A stretch of DNA of 5,170 bases from an uncultured Succinatimonas sp. GTDB lineage: Bacteria; Pseudomonadota; Gammaproteobacteria; Enterobacterales; Succinivibrionaceae. The stretch's first letter is position 1. Each line of letters starts with the position of its first letter. A program made the translations under genes and the position numbers. Below, one piece after another: positions 1 to 5,170 of this stretch. The stretch is taken from the NCBI GenBank assembly GCA_937896115.1, contig CALBLB010000090.1:1-5170 (forward strand), read 5' to 3'. The notes under the pieces were generated by a model. That model was not told the DNA's origin. It worked only from the letters and a program-made list of their open reading frames with translations, and made no database searches.

Positions 1-1273
1 CTGTACCGCGATTGGCTTCTTTTAAGTAATTGTCAAATCCCCAACCGCGCTTTAAGGTCACGAACAACACGTAAAAGAGAGCACCCAAAGGCAGGATATT
101 GTCTGAAATGATGAAATCCTCCAGATCGAGGAAAGTACTGTCACCGCCTAAAGGATGTACTCCTGAAAGATAATTAAATCCTAAAAGACAAGGCAGAGAA
201 ATTACCAAGATCACGAAGAAATTAACCATTACGGCACGACGACGGGAAGTTTTGAAGATCTCCATGCATATTGCGATGATATTTTCAAATACGGCAATAA
301 GCGTCGATAAAGATGCGAACGCCATGAACATAAAGAAAAAGCCGCCCCACATCCAACCGTGATCCATATGCGAGAAAATGGAAACCAAGGTGACGAAGAT
401 AAGGCTTGGTCCCTGATCAGGTTGTACGCCGTAGCTAAAACAGGCAGGGAAAATGATGAATCCTGACAGTAAAGCCACCAGAGTATCCAAAGCTGCAATG
501 GTCAACGATTCATGTAACAAAGTATGTGAATTGCCGGCATAAGCGGCAAAGATTTGAATGGCGCCTATACCTATGGACAGAGTAAAAAATGCCTGAGCCA
601 TGGCTGCCGATAAGATTTCGGTCAAGGGCTTGGTTTTGAAGATCTCAAAATTCGGCGCCAGATAATACTCTATGCCTTCAGAAAAACCAGAAAGAGTAAC
701 AGAATGCAATGACAAAAAGATCAACAGTAAAAACAGCAGGATCATCATCGGCTTGGTAATACGTTCAACGCCCTTACGTAATCCCATCGCACAAACACAA
801 AACCCCAAAGCCACCACGGCTATCATATTTATGAGCATGTCGGCAGGAGATCCCAGCATGCGCATAAACTCGGCTCCGGCTTCATCTGCCGGTGTATTCA
901 CCCCGAACTCGCCTGTAAATCCTTTGATGGAGTAATAAAGCATCCAACCGGTTACCACGCTGTAGAAGGACATGAGCACGTAATTACCCAAAATCATCCA
1001 GTACTTGTTCACATGCAACCGCGACCCGGGCTGTTCCAAAGCCTCAAATGATTCGGCAAGACTGCGTCTTGACGCACGTCCTACCGCCAATTCCATGGTT
1101 AAAAGCGGAACTCCGCAGGCGATCAGGAAAAACAAGTAGATCAAAACGAACAGCGCGCCGCCGTATTGACCGGCAATAAAAGGAAAACGCCACACGTTGC
1201 CAAGTCCGATGGCACAACCTGCGGCTATGAGCATAAAGCCCAATCTTGAAGAGAAATGTTCTCTCGTAGGCAT
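1..1273 (-). CDS. Sodium-dependent transporter, neurotransmitter:sodium symporter (NSS/LeuT-fold) family, C-terminus outside window
   Basis: An inner-membrane Na+-coupled symporter, most likely for an amino acid or related amine; the exact substrate cannot be read. 424 residues are visible without a stop; the last part of the protein lies beyond base 1. TM1 carries the family signature AIGLGNVWRFP (residues 21-31), with Asn26 at the Na1 site and Arg29 of the outer gate (LeuT N27 and R30). TM6 reads FFTLSIGIG (229-237), with Thr231 matching LeuT T254. Ser323/Thr324 in TM8 match the Na2 ligands LeuT T354/S355. Asp386 matches gate residue D404. The visible end, GWGFDNYLKEANRG, follows TM11, so about 30-70 residues, possibly with TM12, are missing. 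Asp263 replaces LeuT Asn286 and Ala267 replaces Glu290. The ATG at 1273 is preceded by a modest AAGG nine bases upstream, and the N-terminus matches the usual family start. It lies about 26 bases after the pnp terminator. The family is certain; the substrate is unknown. Confidence 0.95.
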   Translation of the reverse strand, partial: MPTREHFSSRLGFMLIAAGCAIGLGNVWRFPFIAGQYGGALFVLIYLFFLIACGVPLLTMELAVGRASRRSLAESFEALEQPGSRLHVNKYWMILGNYVLMSFYSVVTGWMLYYSIKGFTGEFGVNTPADEAGAEFMRMLGSPADMLINMIAVVALGFCVCAMGLRKGVERITKPMMILLFLLLIFLSLHSVTLSGFSEGIEYYLAPNFEIFKTKPLTEILSAAMAQAFFTLSIGIGAIQIFAAYAGNSHTLLHESLTIAALDTLVALLSGFIIFPACFSYGVQPDQGPSLIFVTLVSIFSHMDHGWMWGGFFFMFMAFASLSTLIAVFENIIAICMEIFKTSRRRAVMVNFFVILVISLPCLLGFNYLSGVHPLGGDSTFLDLEDFIISDNILPLGALFYVLFVTLKRGWGFDNYLKEANRGT

Positions 1274-1298
1274 AATGATTTACCTTGTCAGAATACGA

Positions 1299-1330
1299 CA
1301 AAAGCCCGGAGGGTTTTCCCCTTCGGGCTT
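1299..1330 (-). terminator. Intrinsic terminator after pnp
   Basis: On the minus strand, arms 1330-1319 and 1313-1302 pair over 12 positions with one A/C mismatch, closing a 5-base loop. Four T's follow (1303-1300), then G. The arm core is AAGCCCG/CGGGCTT. On the plus strand the mismatch becomes a G-T wobble, but there is no good T-run there. The U-run is short, so some read-through into the transporter gene is plausible. Confidence 0.8.
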
Positions 1331-1357
1331 GTTGCTTAAAATTTCACGACTGTCAAA

Positions 1358-3586
1358 TCAGTCACGTTCAGAAGTTTTGTCATCATCAGACGGTACAGAC
1401 TCTTCATCATGAGGATAAGCCTCCATGGGCTCCTCAGGAAGATCCTCTGCAACAGCAGGCGCTGCAGTTTCCTGTGCACCGGCATTTTCTTCCTCACGTA
1501 CTGCTTTGATGGAAAGACGGATGCGATCCTGATTATCGATATCCAGCACCTTAACCTTAACCACATCGCCCACACGCAGGTAATCGTTAACATTTTCGAT
1601 ACGCTCGTCGGCTATCTGCGAGATGTGCACCAAGCCGTCACGACCGGGAAGTATGGTCACGAATGCGCCGAAATCGGTGATCCTGGCTACGGTACCTTCA
1701 TAGATCTTACCGATCTCAACTTCAACCAAAAGATCGTTTACGGCTTTTACCGCAGCTTCGGCAGAAGCTTTAGAAGCGGCGGAGATCTTCACGGTGCCGT
1801 CATCCTCGATATCTATCTGAGAATTGGTGGCAGCCTGAATGGCTCGCACGTTGCAACCGCCCTTACCGATAATGTCCTTGACCTTGTTCACGGGAACCTT
1901 GACGGTAACTACGCGAGGTGCAAAAGGAGACATGTCACGGCGAGGCTCAGGGATGGCACGGGCAATGATGTTGAGCAGGTGCTGACGGGCAGCGTGTGCG
2001 TCGGTCAAAGCCTGCTGCATGATCTCGCGGGTAATACCGTCGGTCTTGATATCCATCTGCAAGGCGGTAACGCCTTCACGGGTACCGGCAACCTTAAAGT
2101 CCATATCGCCCAAATGATCTTCATCGCCCATGATGTCGGTCAAAATGGCAACGCGATCGCCTTCTTTTACCAAGCCCATGGCAATTCCGGCCACCTGAGC
2201 TTTGCAAGGCACGCCGGCATCATAAAGAGCCAAACATCCGGAGCATACAGAGGCCATGGAAGATGAGCCGTTGGATTCGGTGATCTCAGAAACCAGGCGA
2301 ATGGTGTAAGGGAACTCCTCCAAAGAAGGTAACACGGCACGCAGCGCACGCTTGGCCAGACGACCGTGACCTATTTCACGACGTTTGGGAGAACCGATAA
2401 GACCGGTTTCTCCTACACAGTAAGGAGGGAAATTGTAATGCATAATGAAACGGTCACTGCGGGTACCGGTCATGTCCTCAAAGGTCTGAGCATCACGCTC
2501 TGAACCTAAAGTACATACGCCTATAGACTGAGTTTCACCGCGAGTGAACAAAGCCGAACCGTGGGTACGAGGAAGAATGCCGGTAGCCACGGTAATGGGT
2601 CTGATCATGCGTAAGGTACGACCGTCAATACGTTTTTCGCCGTTTAAAATACGCTCGCGAACCAGATCGCGTTCCATATTGAAGAAGATCTTGGCTATTT
2701 CGTTTTCCTGACCTTCAAGTTCGGGACGTTCGGCAATCAGCTTGGCTGTAACCTCAGTCTTAATCTCTTCAAGACGGTTCTGGCGCTGAAGTTTGTCAAC
2801 GATACGATAAGCATTGCCCACATCTTCCAAAGCTGCGGCTTTGACTGCTTCGATAAGAGCAGTATCTTCTTCCGGAGCTTTCCAATCCCAAACTGGACGA
2901 TTGACATCGGCAACAAAGGCACTGATCTCATCAACCACGGTCTGCAGTTGCTCCTGACCGTACATCACGGCTCCGAGCATTACCGACTCAGGAAGAATAT
3001 TGGCCTCCGACTCAACCATGACCACGGCTTTTTTGGTACCGGCAACGACTAAGTCGAGATCAGAACGTTTCATCTCTGAAGTAATGGGATTTAACACGTA
3101 CTGACCGTCTATATAACCTACGCGGGCTGCGCCCAGAGGTCCATGCCAAGGCAAACCGGAAGTAGCCATGGCCGCAGACGCGGCGATGATGGAAATAATG
3201 TCGGTAGGAACTTCAGGATTGGCAGACATTACCGTAACCACCACCTGAGTCTCGTTCACAAATCCTGCGGGGAAGAGCGGACGCAGAGGTCTGTCGATAA
3301 GACGTGAAATCAAAGTTTCACCCTCTGAGGCTCTGCCTTCGCGTCTGAAGAAACTTACAGGGATCTTGCCTGCTGCATATGAACGCTCTTGGTAGTTGAC
3401 GGTAAGCGGGAAGAAATCACGGCCTTCCACAGATTCATTGCGCTTGCAAACCACGGTCGCAAAAACCACGGTATCGTCCATCGATGCCATAACGGCTGAA
3501 TCGGCCTGACGACCGATGGCTCCGGTTTCCAGAGTGATATTGTGCCTTCCGTATTTGAAGGTGCGGGTAATAGGCTTTAAATTCAT
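1358..3586 (-). CDS. pnp: Polynucleotide phosphorylase (polyribonucleotide nucleotidyltransferase)
   Basis: A 3'-to-5' phosphorolytic exoribonuclease that releases nucleoside diphosphates in mRNA decay. It works in the cytoplasm as a trimer, often in the RNase E degradosome. The protein has 742 residues: a first RNase PH-like domain (about 1-215), an all-helical linker (about 235-315), a second catalytic RNase PH domain (about 320-545), a KH domain (about 558-615, with GKGG at 574-577) and an S1 domain (about 624-695). Catalytic-site residues match E. coli: Ser441-443 in NGSSSMAS for phosphate, and Asp490, Asp496 and Lys498 in GDEDHLGDMDFK (E. coli D486, D492, K494). The tail after 696 is acidic and makes the protein about 30 residues longer than the 711 of E. 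coli. I chose the ATG at 3586 because GGAG lies seven bases upstream; a TTG directly before it (3589) would leave only four. It follows rpsO with a terminator and a structured leader between. The product is essentially certain. Confidence 0.98.
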   Translation of the reverse strand: MNLKPITRTFKYGRHNITLETGAIGRQADSAVMASMDDTVVFATVVCKRNESVEGRDFFPLTVNYQERSYAAGKIPVSFFRREGRASEGETLISRLIDRPLRPLFPAGFVNETQVVVTVMSANPEVPTDIISIIAASAAMATSGLPWHGPLGAARVGYIDGQYVLNPITSEMKRSDLDLVVAGTKKAVVMVESEANILPESVMLGAVMYGQEQLQTVVDEISAFVADVNRPVWDWKAPEEDTALIEAVKAAALEDVGNAYRIVDKLQRQNRLEEIKTEVTAKLIAERPELEGQENEIAKIFFNMERDLVRERILNGEKRIDGRTLRMIRPITVATGILPRTHGSALFTRGETQSIGVCTLGSERDAQTFEDMTGTRSDRFIMHYNFPPYCVGETGLIGSPKRREIGHGRLAKRALRAVLPSLEEFPYTIRLVSEITESNGSSSMASVCSGCLALYDAGVPCKAQVAGIAMGLVKEGDRVAILTDIMGDEDHLGDMDFKVAGTREGVTALQMDIKTDGITREIMQQALTDAHAARQHLLNIIARAIPEPRRDMSPFAPRVVTVKVPVNKVKDIIGKGGCNVRAIQAATNSQIDIEDDGTVKISAASKASAEAAVKAVNDLLVEVEIGKIYEGTVARITDFGAFVTILPGRDGLVHISQIADERIENVNDYLRVGDVVKVKVLDIDNQDRIRLSIKAVREEENAGAQETAAPAVAEDLPEEPMEAYPHDEESVPSDDDKTSERD

Positions 3587-3652
3587 CAAAAATCTCCGAA
3601 AAGGTCTGCTTAATTCCTGCTACTGTCTCTATTTCCTGCAGACCGCTTTCCT
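3587..3652 (-). promoter_or_regulatory. pnp leader: hairpin with two GCAGGAA repeats, then the Shine-Dalgarno
   Basis: Between the rpsO terminator and pnp, GGTCTGC (3644-3638) pairs perfectly with GCAGACC (3609-3603). The stem can be extended outward by a mismatch, a G-T and two A-T pairs. GCAGGAA occurs twice, at 3639-3633 (overlapping the upstream arm) and 3620-3614 (in the 28-base loop). The Shine-Dalgarno GGAG (3597-3594) gives a third GGA. In E. coli the pnp leader is cut by RNase III, PNPase represses its own synthesis there, and CsrA binds GGA motifs in the processed leader. The same kind of control here is inference from position and motif. Confidence 0.5.
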
Positions 3653-3679
3653 AAAAATTGGGCGGCCCTAAAGCCGCCC
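3653..3679 (-). terminator. Intrinsic terminator between rpsO and pnp
   Basis: A perfect 7-base-pair GC stem (GGGCGGC at 3679-3673 with GCCGCCC at 3666-3660) closes a 6-base loop. AA and then five T's (3657-3653) follow on the minus strand. It begins 16 bases after the rpsO stop. The position matches the E. coli rpsO terminator t1, which lets part of the transcripts continue into pnp. I see no convincing separate pnp promoter, so partial read-through is likely here too. Confidence 0.92.
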
Positions 3680-3695
3680 CGTGCCAGCCGCCGTA

Positions 3696-3962
3696 TTAGC
3701 GGCGGAGCTTCAGTTTTTCGACTATGGCAGTGTAACGGCCATAATCTTTTTCCTTGAGGTAATCAAGCAACTTACGACGCTGTGCTACGAGGTGCAACAA
3801 ACCGCGACGGCTGTGATGATCCTTCTTATGGGTTTCGAAGTGAGGCTGCAGGTCAACGATTCTGGCGGTGATCAGTGCGATCTGCACTTCAGGATAACCA
3901 GTATCTTTGGGGTTGCGGCCGAAATCGGCTACGATCTTTGCTTTCGCTTCGGTAGTTAACAT
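3696..3962 (-). CDS. rpsO: 30S ribosomal protein S15
   Basis: S15 binds 16S rRNA early in 30S assembly at the three-way junction of helices 20-22 in the central domain, and it forms bridge contacts with the 50S subunit. The 88 residues match the family length (89 in E. coli) and align along the whole protein. The rRNA-binding block HKKDHHSRRGLL and the following QRRKLLDYL are identical to E. coli, and the C-terminus ends in LRR as usual. In the first RNA-contact loop the sequence is DTGYPEVQ (20-27), with Tyr23 where Ser or another small residue is common. The ATG at 3962 has GGAG five bases upstream. The gene has its own probable promoter and a pseudoknot-forming leader, and a strong terminator follows it before pnp. 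Confidence 0.98.
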   Translation of the reverse strand: MLTTEAKAKIVADFGRNPKDTGYPEVQIALITARIVDLQPHFETHKKDHHSRRGLLHLVAQRRKLLDYLKEKDYGRYTAIVEKLKLRR

Positions 3963-3967
3963 TTTTG

Positions 3968-4028
3968 CTCCTTTGTGATGACAAATGTGTCTATGCTTGA
4001 AGTCCGATCACAAACTCAGAATCAAGCC
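3968..4028 (-). promoter_or_regulatory. rpsO leader, predicted H-type pseudoknot (S15 autoregulation site)
   Basis: Two helices interleave on the minus strand. Stem 1 pairs GCTTGA (4027-4022) with TCAAGC (4000-3995). Stem 2 pairs TTTGTGAT (4014-4007), inside the loop of stem 1, with ATCACAAA (3979-3972), beyond it. The 3' arm of stem 2 touches the Shine-Dalgarno GGAG (3971-3968). The connecting loops are 7, 6 and 15 bases; the last holds a small GACA/TGTC hairpin (3991-3980). In E. coli, S15 represses its own mRNA by stabilising a pseudoknot that traps the 30S subunit at the start site. The same role here is inferred from fold and position; binding by S15 cannot be seen from sequence. Confidence 0.7.
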
Positions 4029-4033
4029 GCACT

Positions 4034-4069
4034 ATTTTAACATAGTAAAAAGGCTTTTCCGCCCTGTAA
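4034..4069 (-). promoter_or_regulatory. Probable rpsO promoter
   Basis: An extended -10 element, TG-T-TAAAAT (4042-4034), would start transcription near 4028-4027, exactly at the first base of the leader pseudoknot. Its own -35 region is poor. An overlapping alternative is TTACAG (4069-4064) with a 16-base spacer and TACTAT (4047-4042). The upstream tract is very AT-rich (about 4085-4165), as expected of an UP element of a ribosomal-protein promoter. The exact hexamers are uncertain. Confidence 0.5.
4047..4065 (-). terminator. Small terminator-like hairpin inside the rpsO promoter spacer
   Basis: AGGGC (4065-4061) can pair with GCCTT (4054-4050) over five positions, one of them a G-T wobble, with a GGAAAA loop. 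A T-run (4051-4047) follows on the minus strand and partly overlaps the stem. It may stop transcripts coming from the kinase-like gene before they enter rpsO. The stem is short, so this is a weak call. Confidence 0.3.
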
Positions 4070-4084
4070 CACGAGTTTAACCCT

Positions 4085-4165
4085 GCTTCTTTTTTTATCC
4101 TTAAGTTTTTTCTATTAACAACCATATTGATTTATATAAATTTAATTTAAATAAAAGGTCATATG
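4085..4165. other. AT-rich non-coding tract upstream of rpsO
   Basis: This stretch is dominated by A and T runs, including TTTAATTTAAATAAAA near 4141-4156 and a T-run at 4090-4096. I see no gene in it. It could serve as an UP element, a nucleoid-protein binding region, or a second weak promoter; TTGTTA (4120-4115) is one possible -35, with no good -10 at the right distance. Confidence 0.4.
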
Positions 4166-4207
4166 ATGTTGAGAAAAAATTAAGGGAATGTGATCTCAAG
4201 CATGAAC

Positions 4208-4229
4208 AGGGTTCTCTTACGGGAACCCT
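4208..4229 (-). other. Hairpin just after the kinase-like gene, without a U-run
   Basis: AGGGTTC (4229-4223) and GAACCCT (4214-4208) form a perfect 7-base-pair stem with an 8-base loop, starting nine bases after the stop codon. No T-run follows directly on either strand; the nearest on the minus strand is six T's about 30 bases on, near 4178-4173. It may stabilise the 3' end of the mRNA or belong to a Rho-dependent stop rather than act as an intrinsic terminator. Confidence 0.5.
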
Positions 4230-4237
4230 TGGAAAAC

Positions 4238-4834
4238 TTAAAATTTAAGTTTGGCGCGGGCCGCTGCAATAATGAGATCGGCACATTCTTCTTGAGACAT
4301 GACGGAAGAATCGATAAGCATATCGCGATACTTTACCGTATCGAGTTTCTCATCTGTAAAGAACTTATGATAAGAATCACGGGCTTTGTCGATTTCTTTT
4401 ACGTAATCATTGACCTCGTATTCGGGAATTCGCAAAGTATTTACAGAATTTTTAATACGCTCTGCAAGCGGTGCGTAGATCATGACGTTAAAGCGCCTTG
4501 GATATTCTCTTAAAATATAATCGGCACAACGTCCCACGATGACGCACGAACTTTTGGCAACACATTCCTTAATGAGACTCTCCTGCACCGTAAAAAGTTT
4601 GCGATGCACGGATCCCGTACCTATTCCCAAGGGGAACAGTGCTTTTGCAAAGGGCAGACTGATACTTTCATCAAGAGGAGAGGCTTTGCGCATGTCTATA
4701 TTAAGAATTGAGGCTGCCTGCTCGATCAGATCGCGATCGTAGTACTCGATGTTGAGTTTGTGGGCGATCTTTTGAGCTATGGGACGTCCCAAGCTTCCGA
4801 ACTGACGGGATACGGTGATCACGAAGTTTTCCAT
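4238..4834 (-). CDS. Cytidylate kinase-like family protein (P-loop, AAA_26/Cytidylate_kin2 type)
   Basis: A 198-residue predicted soluble nucleotide-binding protein of the family that resembles cytidylate kinase but has no settled substrate. The N-terminus ITVSRQFGSLGRPIAQKIA (6-24) is the family's altered phosphate-binding loop; a classical GKS/GKT is absent. It is followed by YYDRDLI (31-37), as in relatives. The central VIVGRCADYIL (98-108) is a strong family signature. DKARDSYHKFF (149-159) sits where kinase lid residues (Arg152, Tyr155) are expected, and the C-terminal part ends in a helix reaching AKLKF. The length is normal and there is no signal peptide or membrane segment. The ATG at 4834 has GGAG nine bases upstream, inside the end of the creatininase gene six bases away, so co-transcription and translational coupling are likely. 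It is not the housekeeping Cmk, whose P-loop is GPSGAGKGT. The family is clear; I do not assign a reaction. Confidence 0.88.
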   Translation of the reverse strand: MENFVITVSRQFGSLGRPIAQKIAHKLNIEYYDRDLIEQAASILNIDMRKASPLDESISLPFAKALFPLGIGTGSVHRKLFTVQESLIKECVAKSSCVIVGRCADYILREYPRRFNVMIYAPLAERIKNSVNTLRIPEYEVNDYVKEIDKARDSYHKFFTDEKLDTVKYRDMLIDSSVMSQEECADLIIAAARAKLKF

Positions 4835-4840
4835 ATTGTG

Positions 4841-5170
4841 TTACTCCATGTATCCGAATTGTTCTTTAAAAATTTTAACGAAACCTGCTACGGCCTTATC
4901 ACAGATAAGCTTTCCTTTTTCTGCAGACGATCCGCACGAAGGAGCCAACGCTCCGCATTCTGGAACCATTCCCTGATAAGCAGGGTACACGGAATAAGGC
5001 AATGATTTTGCCTTAACTTCCGTAGGAATAAGCTCGTTTCTTACCAGTTCAGGCTTCAAAAACATCATCAACGAGGTTTCGGTAATGGCCGCATGCTCAA
5101 ACGCCCATCCCGGAAACGGAACATCCGAAAAAACCTTGTCCACAGTTGCCTGATCAAGCACATCCCACCA
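4841..5170 (-). CDS. Creatininase family amidohydrolase, C-terminal part (5' end outside window)
   Basis: Creatininase (creatinine amidohydrolase) is a cytoplasmic metal-dependent enzyme that interconverts creatinine and creatine. 109 codons are visible and the frame stays open to the window edge, so the true start lies beyond 5170; the GTG at 5161 is internal. In visible numbering, Trp2 (in WWD), Trp22 and His26 (in PGWAFEH) have the same spacing, 20 and 4 residues, as the active-site Trp154, Trp174 and His178 I recall for Pseudomonas putida creatininase. ETSLMMFLKPELV (31-43) and SAEKGKLI in the last helix also fit the family. The metal ligands lie in the missing N-terminal part (roughly 150 residues), so activity cannot be judged. 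Other family members act on different amides (MftE peptidase, formamide hydrolases), but the conserved tryptophans favour the creatininase type. It is followed after six bases by the kinase-like gene. Confidence 0.85.
   Translation of the reverse strand, partial: WWDVLDQATVDKVFSDVPFPGWAFEHAAITETSLMMFLKPELVRNELIPTEVKAKSLPYSVYPAYQGMVPECGALAPSCGSSAEKGKLICDKAVAGFVKIFKEQFGYME
4844..4847 (-). promoter_or_regulatory. Shine-Dalgarno of the kinase-like gene inside the creatininase end
   Basis: GGAG is made from the last base of the Met codon and the Glu codon that end the creatininase, directly before its TAA. It lies nine bases before the next ATG. Ribosomes ending on the first gene would therefore sit on the binding site of the second, which favours translational coupling. 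Confidence 0.75.

Noticed and set aside
1409..2266. Open frame of 285 codons on the plus strand, antisense to pnp
   Set aside because: It lies wholly inside the well-conserved pnp gene. The translation shows no recognisable domain, and long antisense frames are common opposite conserved GC-balanced genes.
3587..3589. TTG as the pnp start
   Set aside because: The adjacent ATG at 3586 has better spacing (seven bases) from GGAG and matches the usual PNPase N-terminus; TTG would leave only four bases.
3991..4125. 44-codon open frame on the minus strand between the kinase-like gene and rpsO
   Set aside because: It has no Shine-Dalgarno before its ATG, runs through the probable promoter and leader pseudoknot of rpsO, and its product (rich in Lys, Arg and Val) resembles nothing I know.
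4188..4205. CRP-like half site TGTGA in the spacer
   Set aside because: The second half does not match TCACA at the right distance, and the TGTGA in the rpsO leader is explained by the pseudoknot arm.
4190..4513. 107-codon open frame on the plus strand
   Set aside because: It is mostly antisense to the kinase-like gene, begins in the hairpin region without a ribosome-binding site, and shows no family features.
5159..5161. GTG as the start of the creatininase gene
   Set aside because: The frame stays open upstream and encodes WWD with the expected active-site Trp, so the protein continues beyond the window.

Overview
The window carries five genes, all on the minus strand. In transcription order (right to left) they are: the C-terminal part of a creatininase-type amidohydrolase (4841-5170, cut by the window edge), a cytidylate-kinase-like P-loop protein (4238-4834), rpsO for ribosomal protein S15 (3696-3962), pnp for polynucleotide phosphorylase (1358-3586), and most of a sodium-dependent NSS-family transporter (1-1273, C-terminus cut by the edge). 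I see no mobile element, CRISPR array, tRNA or rRNA.

S15 and PNPase resemble their enterobacterial counterparts closely, and the pair keeps the rpsO-terminator-pnp order known from E. coli. This points to a gammaproteobacterium. The kinase-like family (Pfam Cytidylate_kin2 type) is commoner in gut anaerobes such as Clostridia, and creatininase fits a host-associated life. A gut or rumen member such as Succinivibrionaceae is therefore a reasonable guess, but it is inference. Outside the rpsO-pnp core the neighbourhood differs from E. coli: there is no truB/rbfA upstream and no nlpI downstream.

Region by region: creatininase and the kinase-like gene are 6 bases apart. The ribosome-binding site of the second lies in the last codons of the first, so they look like one operon. 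Next comes an AT-rich spacer of 275 bases (3963-4237). It holds a hairpin without a U-run, a small terminator-like hairpin, the probable rpsO promoter, and a leader that can fold as an H-type pseudoknot ending exactly at the S15 Shine-Dalgarno sequence. rpsO is followed by a clear intrinsic terminator, then by the pnp leader. That leader contains a hairpin with two GCAGGAA repeats in or at its loop. pnp ends at a second intrinsic terminator, and only about 26 bases later the transporter gene begins with no visible promoter of its own.

The main interest is regulatory. The two leaders look like functional analogues of the E. coli S15 autoregulation site and the E. coli pnp leader control region, built from different local sequence. 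I found no evidence for a wholly new system.
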